Of a stretch of 22,035 nt of DNA, positions 7,011 to 14,406 are shown in pieces. Both the position numbers and the translations under genes were made by a program. Origin of the DNA: DASVWH01 sp036389715 (GTDB taxonomy: Bacteria > Acidobacteriota > Blastocatellia > Pyrinomonadales > Pyrinomonadaceae); contig DASVWH010000160.1 of assembly GCA_036389715.1 (NCBI GenBank), forward strand, positions 1 to 22,035. The letters run 5' to 3'. The notes beneath the pieces were generated by a model. The model searched no databases. It saw only the letters and a list, made by a program, of their open reading frames with translations, and was not told where the DNA came from. Position 1 is the stretch's first letter, and each line of letters begins with the position of its first letter.

Positions 7011-7703
7011 TTAGTGTCCCCCTGCCTCCAAATGCCTGCCGAGCAGGTAGAGCAGCGGGAAGAGGAAAATCCAGATAATATCTACGAAGTGCCAGTAGAG
7101 GCCGGTCAGTTCGACGGGCGCGTGATACTCCGGCGAGAAGCGGCTGCGCCAGGCCATGTAGATCAGGAAGGCGATGACGCCGATGCCGATAATCATGTGC
7201 AGCGCGTGCAGGCCCGTCATGGCAAAGTAAATCCAGTAGAACATCTCGACCTGCCTGGGCTCGCCATGTCCCGTCCATTTAAAATCGAAGCCCGGAATCA
7301 GGTGGTCCCTGAACTTCTCCGCATATTCGACAGCCTTGATGCCGAGAAACGTGACGCCGAGAATGATCGTCAGCGTCAGGTAGGTAATCTGCATCCGGCG
7401 TTTTCCGACCTGCGCGAAATAGACGGCCAGCGCCATCGTCAGGCTGCTGCAAATGAGCACGACCGTATTGATCGCGCCCATCGTCAGGTTGAGGTGGTTG
7501 CTGGCGGCGGCGAACGCTTCCGGGAATTTCGTCCGGTAGAGCGTGTAGGCGAAAAAGAGGCCGCCGAAGAACATGATTTCCTGGGCGATGAAGACCCACA
7601 TGCCAATCGAGCCAGCTTCGCGCTGCTGCTCCATGTTGTCGAAGTGGTGCGCCAGCGCCCCCTGCGCCCCGTGACTCTCACCGTGTTGAGCGTGTACAGC
7701 CAA
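7011..7703 (-). CDS. coxC: Cytochrome c oxidase subunit III
   Basis: Protein of 230 residues, a short subunit III of the haem-copper oxidase with about five membrane helices. Recognisable blocks are GMWVFIAQEIMFFGGLFFAY, the membrane glutamate region, FYWIYFAMTGLHALHMIIG and the C-terminal YWHFVDIIWIFLFPLLYL. The subunit supports the proton uptake and stability of subunit I. Translation starts at TTG (7703) with GGGAG just upstream; an ATG a few bases earlier is out of frame and stops after three codons. It lies 48 bases downstream of coxA and 14 bases upstream of the subunit IV gene. Confidence 0.93.
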   Translation of the reverse strand: MAVHAQHGESHGAQGALAHHFDNMEQQREAGSIGMWVFIAQEIMFFGGLFFAYTLYRTKFPEAFAAASNHLNLTMGAINTVVLICSSLTMALAVYFAQVGKRRMQITYLTLTIILGVTFLGIKAVEYAEKFRDHLIPGFDFKWTGHGEPRQVEMFYWIYFAMTGLHALHMIIGIGVIAFLIYMAWRSRFSPEYHAPVELTGLYWHFVDIIWIFLFPLLYLLGRHLEAGGH

Positions 7704-7751
7704 CTTTATACTCCCATGATTTGAAGAATGAAATGAATCAATCTCTTCCCT

Positions 7752-9434
7752 TCATCCTTGCGGTTGCAGCACGGGCCGGTCGCCCTCGTCGCCCGGCTCG
7801 AACTTGCCGACGACCCGCGTCTCTTCGGGCGGCGCGAACTGGTACGCTTCCCAGGTGACGACGGGAGTGACTTCAAAGTTTTCGGTCGGCGGCGGGCTCG
7901 ACGAACGCCACTCCAGGCCCGGCAGCCGCCAGGGATTGCCCGCCGCGATGCGCCCGTATCTCATGGACCAGAGCAGGTAGACCAGCGGAATCATCAGGCC
8001 GATGCCGAGAATGGAAGCGCCCGCCGTAGACATCACGTGCAGCACCTGGAACTCCGGCGGGTAGGCCTGGTAACGACGCGGCATTCCCATGTAGCCCAGG
8101 AGGAATTGCGGAAAGAAGGTCAGGTTAAAGCCGACGAAGACGACCAGCGCCGCAAACCTCCCCCAGCCTTCCGGGTAGAGCCGCCCCGTCATCTTCGGCC
8201 ACCAGTAATGCAGCCCTCCGAGGTACGCCATCACAGTGCCGCCGACCATCACATAATGAAAGTGCGCGACGATGAAGTAGGTGTCGTGCAGGTGAATGTC
8301 GAGCCCCATCGCCGCCAGGAAAAGTCCGGTCATCCCGCCGATGGCGAAGAGCCCGATGAAGCCGAGCGCGTAGAGCATCGGCGTGTCGTAAGAGATCGAG
8401 CCTCGATAGAGCGTCGCCGTCCAGTTGAAGACCTTCACCGCGGAGGGAATCGCCACCGCAAAGCTCAGGAAGGAGAAGATCATCCCGGCGTAGACCGACT
8501 GGCCGCTGACGAACATGTGATGTCCCCAGACCAGGAAGCCGAAGACCGCGATGGCGATGGACGAGAACGCGACGAACGAATAGCCGAAGATATTCTTCCT
8601 CGAAAAATTGGCGATTAACTCGCTGATGACGCCCATCGCGGGCAGAATCATGATGTAGACGGCCGGGTGCGAGTAGAACCAGAAGAGGTGCTGGAAGAGG
8701 ACGGGATCGCCGCCGTAGGCCGGGTCGAAGATGCCGACGTGGGCCAGTCGCTCGAAGGCCAGCAGCAGAATCGTGATGGCCAGCACGGGCGTGCCGAGAA
8801 TGAAGATCAGGCTCGTCGCGTAGTGCGACCAGATGAAGAGCGGGAGGCGAAACCAGGTCATGCCGGGCGCGCGCATCGTGTGAATCGTGACGATGAAATT
8901 CAAGCCCGTCAGAATCGAAGAGAAGCCGTTGATAAAGATGCCGAGCCCGACCGCGATGACGTAGGAGTTGGAGTAAGTGGTGCTAAACGGCGTGTAGAAG
9001 GTCCAGCCCGTGTCGATGCCGCCGTTCAGGAGCGCCCAGAGCGTAAAGATTCCGCCGACCGTGTAGAGATACCAGCTGAGGAGGTTCAGCCGCGGAAAGG
9101 CCAGGTCTTTGGCCCCGATCATCATCGGGACGAGAAAATTACCGAGGACGGCGGGGATGGCCGGGATCAGGAAAAAGAAGACCATGATGATCCCGTGCTG
9201 CGTGAAGAGCTTGTTGTAGGTGTGCGCCGTCGTCAGGTCGCCCTGCGGCGTCAACAGCTCAAGGCGAATCAACAGCGCGTAGACCCCGCCGAGAAAGAAG
9301 AAGAGGCTGACCGACGCCAGGTAGAGCAGCGCGATGCGCTTGTGGTCCTTCGTCAACAGCCACGACTTGATGCCGTACTCTTTGTTGAGATAGTTGACGC
9401 GGGGCGTTTCAAAAGTTGTTGCTCGGTTTTCCAT
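7752..9434 (-). CDS. coxA: Cytochrome c oxidase subunit I (A2-type haem-copper oxidase)
   Basis: Protein of 560 residues with twelve or so membrane helices; it reduces O2 to water and pumps protons. Expected ligands are present: H80 and H393 for the low-spin haem, H391 for haem a3, and H256, H305 and H306 for CuB, with Tyr260 as the His-Tyr cross-link partner. Helix VI reads FWFYSHPAVYIMILPAMGV. The usual A1-type glutamate (HPEVY) is replaced by alanine and the Tyr-Ser pair (254-255) is present, which defines the A2 subfamily of caa3 oxidases such as those of Rhodothermus and Thermus. The ATG at 9434 is 14 bases after the coxB stop. The C-terminal ~45 residues are polar. Confidence 0.97.
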   Translation of the reverse strand: MENRATTFETPRVNYLNKEYGIKSWLLTKDHKRIALLYLASVSLFFFLGGVYALLIRLELLTPQGDLTTAHTYNKLFTQHGIIMVFFFLIPAIPAVLGNFLVPMMIGAKDLAFPRLNLLSWYLYTVGGIFTLWALLNGGIDTGWTFYTPFSTTYSNSYVIAVGLGIFINGFSSILTGLNFIVTIHTMRAPGMTWFRLPLFIWSHYATSLIFILGTPVLAITILLLAFERLAHVGIFDPAYGGDPVLFQHLFWFYSHPAVYIMILPAMGVISELIANFSRKNIFGYSFVAFSSIAIAVFGFLVWGHHMFVSGQSVYAGMIFSFLSFAVAIPSAVKVFNWTATLYRGSISYDTPMLYALGFIGLFAIGGMTGLFLAAMGLDIHLHDTYFIVAHFHYVMVGGTVMAYLGGLHYWWPKMTGRLYPEGWGRFAALVVFVGFNLTFFPQFLLGYMGMPRRYQAYPPEFQVLHVMSTAGASILGIGLMIPLVYLLWSMRYGRIAAGNPWRLPGLEWRSSSPPPTENFEVTPVVTWEAYQFAPPEETRVVGKFEPGDEGDRPVLQPQG

Positions 9435-9448
9435 AATCTGATGTCTGA

Positions 9449-10639
9449 CTACCTTGGAGATTGCCTCGGTGACTGACCGCTTCGCGGCGCTGACCGCGTG
9501 CTGGGCTCGGAGCGCGGCGAATTATTCGTCTGTCCGCCTGTCTGTCCGCCCGGCTGCCCGCCTTCGGTCCGGTTGCTCGGCGCTGTCGAGCCGACCGGGT
9601 TCGAGCGTTGCGAATCGAGGTCTTGCGCGCCCGTCGCGCCGGGCGTTGCCGGGCCGGTCGAAGGATTATTCGAGCGGGCCGGTGAAGTGGTGCTGATGCC
9701 CTGCGTCTTGTTCGGGCTGAGCGACTTGATGTAAGTGACGAGCTGGAGCAGCTGCTCCTCGCTGACCTGCCCCTGGAAGGTCGGCATGATGGGCTGGAAA
9801 CCGGCGACGACCTTCGCCTGCGGGTTCAGAATGGACTCCCTGATGTAGCTCTCGTCGGCGGTCACCTGCCCGTCGTTGAGCGGCTCCTGCCTGCCGAAAA
9901 GCCCCGTCAATGCAGGCCCGCGCCCGCCCTCGCCGGTTGCGCCGTGGCACGAAGCGCAGCCGAGCTGCTGGTAGAGCTGCTGCCCGGCGGCGATGGGCGA
10001 TTGCTGGTTGCCGCCGCCGCTCAGCCAGTTATCGAAATCGGTCGGCTTCATGACCTCTATCCAGCCTGTCATGCCGGAATGGTTCGTCCCGCAATACTCG
10101 GCGCAGAAGAGATGATAGCGGCCGGGCTTCGTCGGCTCGAACCAGAGATTCGTATAGCGGCCCGGCACGACATCGGCCTTGGTCCGAAAGGCCGGGATGA
10201 AGAAGCTGTGAATGACATCTTCGGTCGTCATGATGAGCTTCACGCGGCGGCCGACGGGGACGTGCAGCTCGTTGATCTCGCGCTGGCCCGTCGGGTGCTG
10301 AATCTTCCACATCCACTGTTTGCCGACGACGTAAATCTCCATCGCGTCCTTCGGCATCCGGTACTGTGCGAAGTAGACGCTCGCGCCCCAGACGAACATG
10401 CTCATCGAAATCAGGAACGGAATCACGGACCACATCGTCTCCAGCTTGAGCGAACCGGCGATGGGTCGCGGCACTTCCGTCGCCGAGCGCCTCCGATACT
10501 TGATGACGAAGTACACGAGGACACCGCTAATGAGCAGGACGAAGAAGGCCGTGACGCCGACCAGATAAAAGTAGAGGGCGTCTACCTGCCCGGCCAGGGC
10601 CGAACCCTTCTCAGGGACAAAAGGTATCCAGGACTGCAT
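9449..10639 (-). CDS. coxB: Cytochrome c oxidase subunit II with fused cytochrome c (caa3 type)
   Basis: Protein of 396 residues. Two N-terminal membrane helices (about 21-47 and 70-90) lead to a cupredoxin domain with the CuA site: H144 plus C179, C183, H187 and M190 in CAEYCGTNHSGM. A class I cytochrome c domain follows, with haem attachment CASCH (228-232) and axial Met285 (QPIMPTF). This fusion is what makes the enzyme caa3. After residue 311 there is a tail of about 85 residues rich in Ser, Pro, Gly, Gln, Asn and Arg without visible fold (9452-9709). It takes electrons from ActE/ActA or another cytochrome c. It starts 3 bases after the sco gene, so it is certainly in the same operon. Confidence 0.96.
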   Translation of the reverse strand: MQSWIPFVPEKGSALAGQVDALYFYLVGVTAFFVLLISGVLVYFVIKYRRRSATEVPRPIAGSLKLETMWSVIPFLISMSMFVWGASVYFAQYRMPKDAMEIYVVGKQWMWKIQHPTGQREINELHVPVGRRVKLIMTTEDVIHSFFIPAFRTKADVVPGRYTNLWFEPTKPGRYHLFCAEYCGTNHSGMTGWIEVMKPTDFDNWLSGGGNQQSPIAAGQQLYQQLGCASCHGATGEGGRGPALTGLFGRQEPLNDGQVTADESYIRESILNPQAKVVAGFQPIMPTFQGQVSEEQLLQLVTYIKSLSPNKTQGISTTSPARSNNPSTGPATPGATGAQDLDSQRSNPVGSTAPSNRTEGGQPGGQTGGQTNNSPRSEPSTRSAPRSGQSPRQSPR

Positions 10640-10642
10640 AGC

Positions 10643-11629
10643 TTAAGCCGTTCCTCCTTGACTAAGGCGCATCTCACGAGCGCCCGCCGCGCCGCGCCGC
10701 CTGAGCACTACGAGCAGCAGGCCGATACCGAGCACGGTCACGATGCCGCCGAGCCGCATGATCTTCATAATGGCCGGGCCATAGCGGCCGGTCGCCGGGT
10801 CGTAGTGATAGCAGTAGAGCAGCAATTGGTCGACGGCCGAGCCGATCCTGTTCTCGGAGGCCTCCATCAACCCGAACTTCAAATCCTTGGGCGCATACTC
10901 GACGCCGTAGAAGTAGCGCGCGAGCCTGCCCTGCGGCGTCAGCAGCATGATGCCAGAGGCGTGCGCGAACTGGTTGGTCGCCGTGTCGTAAGTGTAATGA
11001 AAGCCGACGGCCTCCGTCAGACGCCGGATATTTTCAGCGTCGCCCGTCAGGAAATGCCAGCCCCGCTCGGCTCCCGCGCGCCCGTAACGCTCCATGTATG
11101 ATTGCTTTTTAGCCGCCGCCAGCTTCGGCGTCTCGCGCGGGTCGAAGCTCACGGTGACCACTTCAAACTCTTTGCCGACATCGAAGGTCTGCGCCTTGAG
11201 ACTCCCCGTCAGGCCGTTGAGCACTTCGGTACAGAGCATCTTGCACTCGTAAAAGACGAGGGCGAGGATGACCGGCTTCGTCGTGAAATACTGGCCCAGC
11301 CTGACGCTCGCTCCCGCCTCGTCTCTGAACTGGAGGTCGAGCGGGGCCTGCTCGTTCAAGCGCTGTTCGAGCTTCACCTCGCGCAGCGCCTGCGGCAGTC
11401 CGTTCTGCGTCGCTCCGGCGTCGGGGCGCGGGCCGTAGAGCGGCTCCGTCCCGTTGTAGAGCCGCCCGCCCGCCATCTGCGCAAGCGCCGCGCCGCCCGA
11501 AGACAGTAAGCAGAGAGCAGCGAGCAGTAAGCAGAAAAGGACTTTATAGCCTTTCCTCTCCGCGCTCCGGCCTCTCGCTTCTGTTTGTCTCTTACTGCTC
11601 ACTGCTCTCTGCTCACTGCTTACTTTCAT
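10643..11629 (-). CDS. SCO1/SenC family copper chaperone
   Basis: Protein of 328 residues with a thioredoxin-like SCO domain. Copper ligands are Cys129 and Cys133 (YECKMLC) and His223 (NQFAHASG). SCO proteins deliver copper to the CuA site of subunit II, which fits the coxB gene directly downstream (3 bases). A C-terminal membrane helix (IVTVLGIGLLLVVLRR) follows the domain, so the protein is anchored at the far end. The N-terminus is odd: 28 polar residues (MKVSSEQRAVSSKRQTEARG...) precede the signal-like core LFCLLLAALCLLSSGGAALA, and both parts are encoded by arms of an inverted repeat. The ATG at 11629 overlaps the preceding stop (ATGA). Confidence 0.92.
   Translation of the reverse strand: MKVSSEQRAVSSKRQTEARGRSAERKGYKVLFCLLLAALCLLSSGGAALAQMAGGRLYNGTEPLYGPRPDAGATQNGLPQALREVKLEQRLNEQAPLDLQFRDEAGASVRLGQYFTTKPVILALVFYECKMLCTEVLNGLTGSLKAQTFDVGKEFEVVTVSFDPRETPKLAAAKKQSYMERYGRAGAERGWHFLTGDAENIRRLTEAVGFHYTYDTATNQFAHASGIMLLTPQGRLARYFYGVEYAPKDLKFGLMEASENRIGSAVDQLLLYCYHYDPATGRYGPAIMKIMRLGGIVTVLGIGLLLVVLRRRGAAGAREMRLSQGGTA
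11504..11618. repeat. Inverted repeat inside the sco signal-peptide region
   Basis: Arms 11504-11531 and 11591-11618 match in 26 of 28 positions as inverted repeats, around a 59-base spacer. The arms are themselves built of short repeated words (AGCAGTGAGCAG and AGCAGTAAG on the coding strand). In the sco frame the first arm gives SSEQRAVSSK and the second gives CLLLAALCLL, the hydrophobic core of the signal peptide. The hairpin would form only a few bases after the start codon and might slow initiation. Confidence 0.85.
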
Positions 11630-12231
11630 TGGTCTCTCTTTTCCGTCTGCCGCCCGGAACTCTGGTAAGAGGGGATGTCCATGCCCCCTCTGACATCAAC
11701 GGGCGGCCCCTGCTGTTGATTGCCCCCCTGCTGGGGCTGCCTGGCGGGCAACCCCTGTTCGAGCAGCATTCTCTTCGCTTCTTCAATCGGGATGTAGGGC
11801 ACGCCCGTGCGCGGGTCAGCGCCTCCCTGAAGCTCTCTGTCCCACAATTCCTGCAAGACGTGCATCTCGGCCTGCGGCGGATTCCATCTCTCGACGACGC
11901 TCAGGTCAACCCTTTTACCGTCGCCGGTATCCACGCCGAAGCCCGGAGCGAGTTGGAGCCTCGGCTCGGGCGGGAGCCGCTCCTTATCCGTGAAGGCCAT
12001 CGGCGCGGGCGTCGGGTCCGCTTTCGTCGCGCGGTCTTCCATGAAGTCGTACATCAGCCACATCAGGACGTGCACGATGGCTGCGAAGACGAAGAGCCCG
12101 ACGGCGAAGATGACGATGGAACGGATATTTACATCACTCTCCTCGTGTTGCACATCCGGGTTGCTGATGTACGACGTGTCGGGCGTCATGTGGATGTCGT
12201 CTATGATGTGCGAGCGTTTGGATTTTTCCAT
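11626..12231 (-). CDS. Uncharacterised single-pass membrane protein of the respiratory cluster
   Basis: Protein of 201 residues whose function I do not know. About 36 charged residues precede one membrane helix (RSIVIFAVGLFVFAAIVHVL, roughly 37-62); the remaining 140 residues are likely periplasmic. Within these lie PPEPRLQLAPGF and a segment GVPYIPIEEAKRMLLEQGLP, a type of motif (IPI-x-x-A-x-x-x-L-x-x-x-GLP) that I associate with small proteins encoded beside haem-copper oxidases. The tail is Gln/Gly/Pro-rich. No haem, copper or Fe-S motif is visible. It lies between actF and sco, overlapping sco by four bases, so it may be an accessory or assembly subunit of the ACIII-caa3 complex; that is inference. 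GGAGAGG upstream supports the ATG at 12231. Confidence 0.75.
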   Translation of the reverse strand: MEKSKRSHIIDDIHMTPDTSYISNPDVQHEESDVNIRSIVIFAVGLFVFAAIVHVLMWLMYDFMEDRATKADPTPAPMAFTDKERLPPEPRLQLAPGFGVDTGDGKRVDLSVVERWNPPQAEMHVLQELWDRELQGGADPRTGVPYIPIEEAKRMLLEQGLPARQPQQGGNQQQGPPVDVRGGMDIPSYQSSGRQTEKRDQ

Positions 12232-12250
12232 CTCTCAATCACCTCTCCTT

Positions 12251-12282
12251 ATAAGCCTTGCTCCGCATAAGCCTTGCTCCGC
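12251..12282. repeat. Tandem 16-bp direct repeat between actF and the small membrane protein gene
   Basis: Two perfect copies of ATAAGCCTTGCTCCGC at 12251-12266 and 12267-12282 fill most of the 64-base gap. The repeat could be a slippage duplication. It lies just after the actF stop, upstream of the next ribosome-binding site, and could vary in number between strains. Confidence 0.85.
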
Positions 12283-12295
12283 GTTTGACCTCTCT

Positions 12296-13510
12296 TTAAT
12301 GGCCGCCCCGCTGGCCGTGCTCAATCGCCTCCTGAAGGTACGGGTCGTTGACGGGCAGCAACGGGCGCTGCTTCAACTGCCAGGCGAAGAAGGCCAGCCA
12401 GAGTCCGCCGATGCCGACGGGCGCGGCGATGTCCATCCAGTTAAAGCGGAAGTGGCCGCGATTGAACTCCGGCACGATCAGCCAGAACAGGTCAACGAAG
12501 CGCATCACGAAGACGATAATGGCGACGACGGCCAGCTTGCGCGCGCTACGCTTGAGGTCGCGCGAGAGCAGCAGCAGAAACGGCAAGGCGAAGTGAAAGA
12601 TAACGACCGCCAGCCCGACCCAGCCCCAGCCGCCGCGCAGCCGCTGCAAGTACCACTTGGTCTCTTCCGGGATGTTGCCCGACCAGATAATCAGGAACTG
12701 CGAAAAAGAGAAGTAGGCCCAGAGCATCACGAAGGCCAGCAGGAGCTTGCCCAGGTCGTGAAAATGCGGCGCTTTGACGACGCTGTCGAGCGGCGCGCGC
12801 GTCGCCAGCAGGACCATCACGGCGATCACCAGCGAAAAGGCCGAGAGCACCCACCCGGCGACAAAGAGCAGCCCGAAGATGGTCGAGAACCATTCGGCGT
12901 CGAGCGACATGACCCAGTCAACCGCAGCGAAAGTGACCGTCAGGACGAAGAGCACCAAGCCGGGGCCGCTCGCCATCTGGAACTTCTTCGAGATGCGCCG
13001 CTCGGCCGTCCTGTCCTGCTCGCGCGACCACTTGTTCAGGAGATAGGCGAGCCCGAGCCAGATGACGAAATAGATGGCCGCCCGAATCCAGAAGAAGGTC
13101 GGGTTGAGATAACCCTTCTTGGCCTCGATCATCCGCCGCAGCGGTTCGTCGCGGCCCACTTCCGGGATGTGCATCCATTCGTAAACGTAGGGCAGGCCGA
13201 CGATGGCCAGAGGCAGAAAGAGCAAGAGCATCAGGGGCAGCGTCCGCGTCCCGGATTCGAGCACGCGCCGGATGACCATGCCCCAGGCTCCGCCCGTCAG
13301 GTATTGCAGCATCAGCAGCCCCAGGCAGCCGAGAGCGATTCCGACCCAGAAGACGAAGCCCAGCAGGTAGGAGCGAAAAAACTGCGTCACGCCACCGAAA
13401 GCCGGGAGAAAAGCGCCGACGGCCAACAGGACCAGCCCGATGATGCCGATGATGAGCGCCCGCTGCTGGTAGCGACCGACTTCGGGCGGAACTGTGTACG
13501 TAGCATCCAC
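12296..13510 (-). CDS. actF: Alternative complex III subunit ActF (quinol-binding membrane subunit)
   Basis: Protein of 404 residues with about ten membrane helices, homologous to ActC in the NrfD/PsrC-like membrane family. Typical blocks include the first helix LIIGIIGLVLLAVGAFLPAF, the PYVYEWMHIPEV segment, AVDWVMSLDAEWFSTIFGLL, FSFSQFLIIWSGNIPEET and RFVDLFWLIVPEF. In the known alternative complex III structures ActF belongs to the membrane core with ActC. The frame begins at GTG (13510), two bases after the actE stop, with GGAGG lying within the end of actE; an ATG four bases further in is out of frame. Position directly after actE matches the canonical cluster order. Confidence 0.93.
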   Translation of the reverse strand: MDATYTVPPEVGRYQQRALIIGIIGLVLLAVGAFLPAFGGVTQFFRSYLLGFVFWVGIALGCLGLLMLQYLTGGAWGMVIRRVLESGTRTLPLMLLLFLPLAIVGLPYVYEWMHIPEVGRDEPLRRMIEAKKGYLNPTFFWIRAAIYFVIWLGLAYLLNKWSREQDRTAERRISKKFQMASGPGLVLFVLTVTFAAVDWVMSLDAEWFSTIFGLLFVAGWVLSAFSLVIAVMVLLATRAPLDSVVKAPHFHDLGKLLLAFVMLWAYFSFSQFLIIWSGNIPEETKWYLQRLRGGWGWVGLAVVIFHFALPFLLLLSRDLKRSARKLAVVAIIVFVMRFVDLFWLIVPEFNRGHFRFNWMDIAAPVGIGGLWLAFFAWQLKQRPLLPVNDPYLQEAIEHGQRGGH

Positions 13511-13512
13511 GG

Positions 13513-14406
13513 CTATTGATGTCCTCCGGCTGGTGGGTTGTTGTCGCCGCCCTGGAGCGGCGCGCTGACGGGCGCTCCCGGCTGCGCTCCCGGCTGCGGC
13601 TGGTTTCTCTGGCTCAACTGAAGGGCGCGGATGTAGGCGATGATCGCCCAGCGGTCATGCACCGGAACCTGCTGGTTATAACTCGGCATAGAGCCCCACC
13701 CGTTCGTGATTACGTCGAAGAAATGGCCGACCGGGGCCGTCACCAACCGCTCCTCGTTGTAGGCGGGCGGGCGACGAAAGCCGCGCCTGACGATCATCCC
13801 GTCGCCGTTGCCGAGCGCGCCGTGACACATCGCGCAGAAGATTTTGTAACGCTCCTGCCCGCGATTGAGGACTTCGGCCGTCACCGGAAACGGAAAGGAA
13901 TCCGTGTCCGCCGCCGCGCCAGACGCGCTGCGCGCTGCGCCGCTGGCCTGTGCCGCCGAGCCCGTCGCAGCACCCGCCGCGCCGCCGCCGTCACGCGCAT
14001 TCCCGCCCGCCGCGCCGCCCGTCGCGCCCGTCGCATTAGCGCCGCCAGCGCCCGTCTGATTCTGCCCCACTTGATTCTGCCCCGCCTGCTGTCCGCCGCC
14101 GCCGTTGCTGCTGTTGCCGCCGCCCGCCTGTCCGGGCGCGTTCTTGCCCGTGTACAACTGCTGGTCCTCTCTCAAGTAGCCGCGCGCGACCGTTCCCTCG
14201 ACCAGCGGGCGCGACGAGAGCCCGTCCTTAAAAAACCTGCTCGGCTCGTAAACTTCGTAGCGCGGCTGGTCCTGCATGTCCTGGCGGCAGCCTGCGAAGA
14301 GCAAGCAGGAAGCCGCCAGCAGCAAGCAGTTAAAGACCCTGCGCCTTCTCGCGCAGACAGTCCCCCGGCCGCCGTCTCCCGTCCACCCTCTTTTAGACCT
14401 CGACAT
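13513..14406 (-). CDS. actE: Alternative complex III subunit ActE, monohaem cytochrome c lipoprotein
   Basis: Protein of 297 residues. A signal peptide ends in a lipobox (CLLFAGC, lipid-bearing Cys40), so it is anchored to the outer face of the membrane. The cytochrome c domain carries CAMCH (191-195) and the axial Met240 (GWGSMPSY). Between the lipoprotein part and the haem domain is an unusual stretch of about 78 residues (91-168) made almost only of Gly, Ala, Asn, Gln, Ser and Thr. ActE is taken to pass electrons from the complex to the oxidase. The ATG at 14406 overlaps the end of actD by 14 bases; a TTG one codon earlier is possible. The C-terminal 30 residues are Pro/Gly/Gln-rich. Confidence 0.92.
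   Translation of the reverse strand: MSRSKRGWTGDGGRGTVCARRRRVFNCLLLAASCLLFAGCRQDMQDQPRYEVYEPSRFFKDGLSSRPLVEGTVARGYLREDQQLYTGKNAPGQAGGGNSSNGGGGQQAGQNQVGQNQTGAGGANATGATGGAAGGNARDGGGAAGAATGSAAQASGAARSASGAAADTDSFPFPVTAEVLNRGQERYKIFCAMCHGALGNGDGMIVRRGFRRPPAYNEERLVTAPVGHFFDVITNGWGSMPSYNQQVPVHDRWAIIAYIRALQLSQRNQPQPGAQPGAPVSAPLQGGDNNPPAGGHQ
13903..14136 (-). other. Low-complexity linker within actE
   Basis: Codes for residues 91-168 of ActE, beginning PGQAGGGNSSNGGGG and continuing with repeats such as GQNQ and GGAAG. The codons are varied (GGC, GCG, GCC, AAT, CAG), so it is a protein-level compositional tract rather than a simple DNA repeat. It probably forms a flexible tether between the lipid anchor and the haem domain. 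Confidence 0.8.

Noticed and set aside
8640..8700. Loss of the HPEVY glutamate as a defect in CoxA
   Set aside because: The compensating Tyr-Ser pair is present, so this is the normal A2-type arrangement.
11500..11640. CRISPR-like array from the repeated AGCAGTGAGCAG words
   Set aside because: The units are very short, irregular, inverted rather than direct, and lie inside a coding region; no cas genes are present.
11990..13519. 509-codon plus-strand open frame opposite actF
   Set aside because: Rich in Asp, Glu, Gln, Arg and His with no domain pattern; it mirrors the membrane-protein codons of actF on the other strand, a common high-GC artefact.
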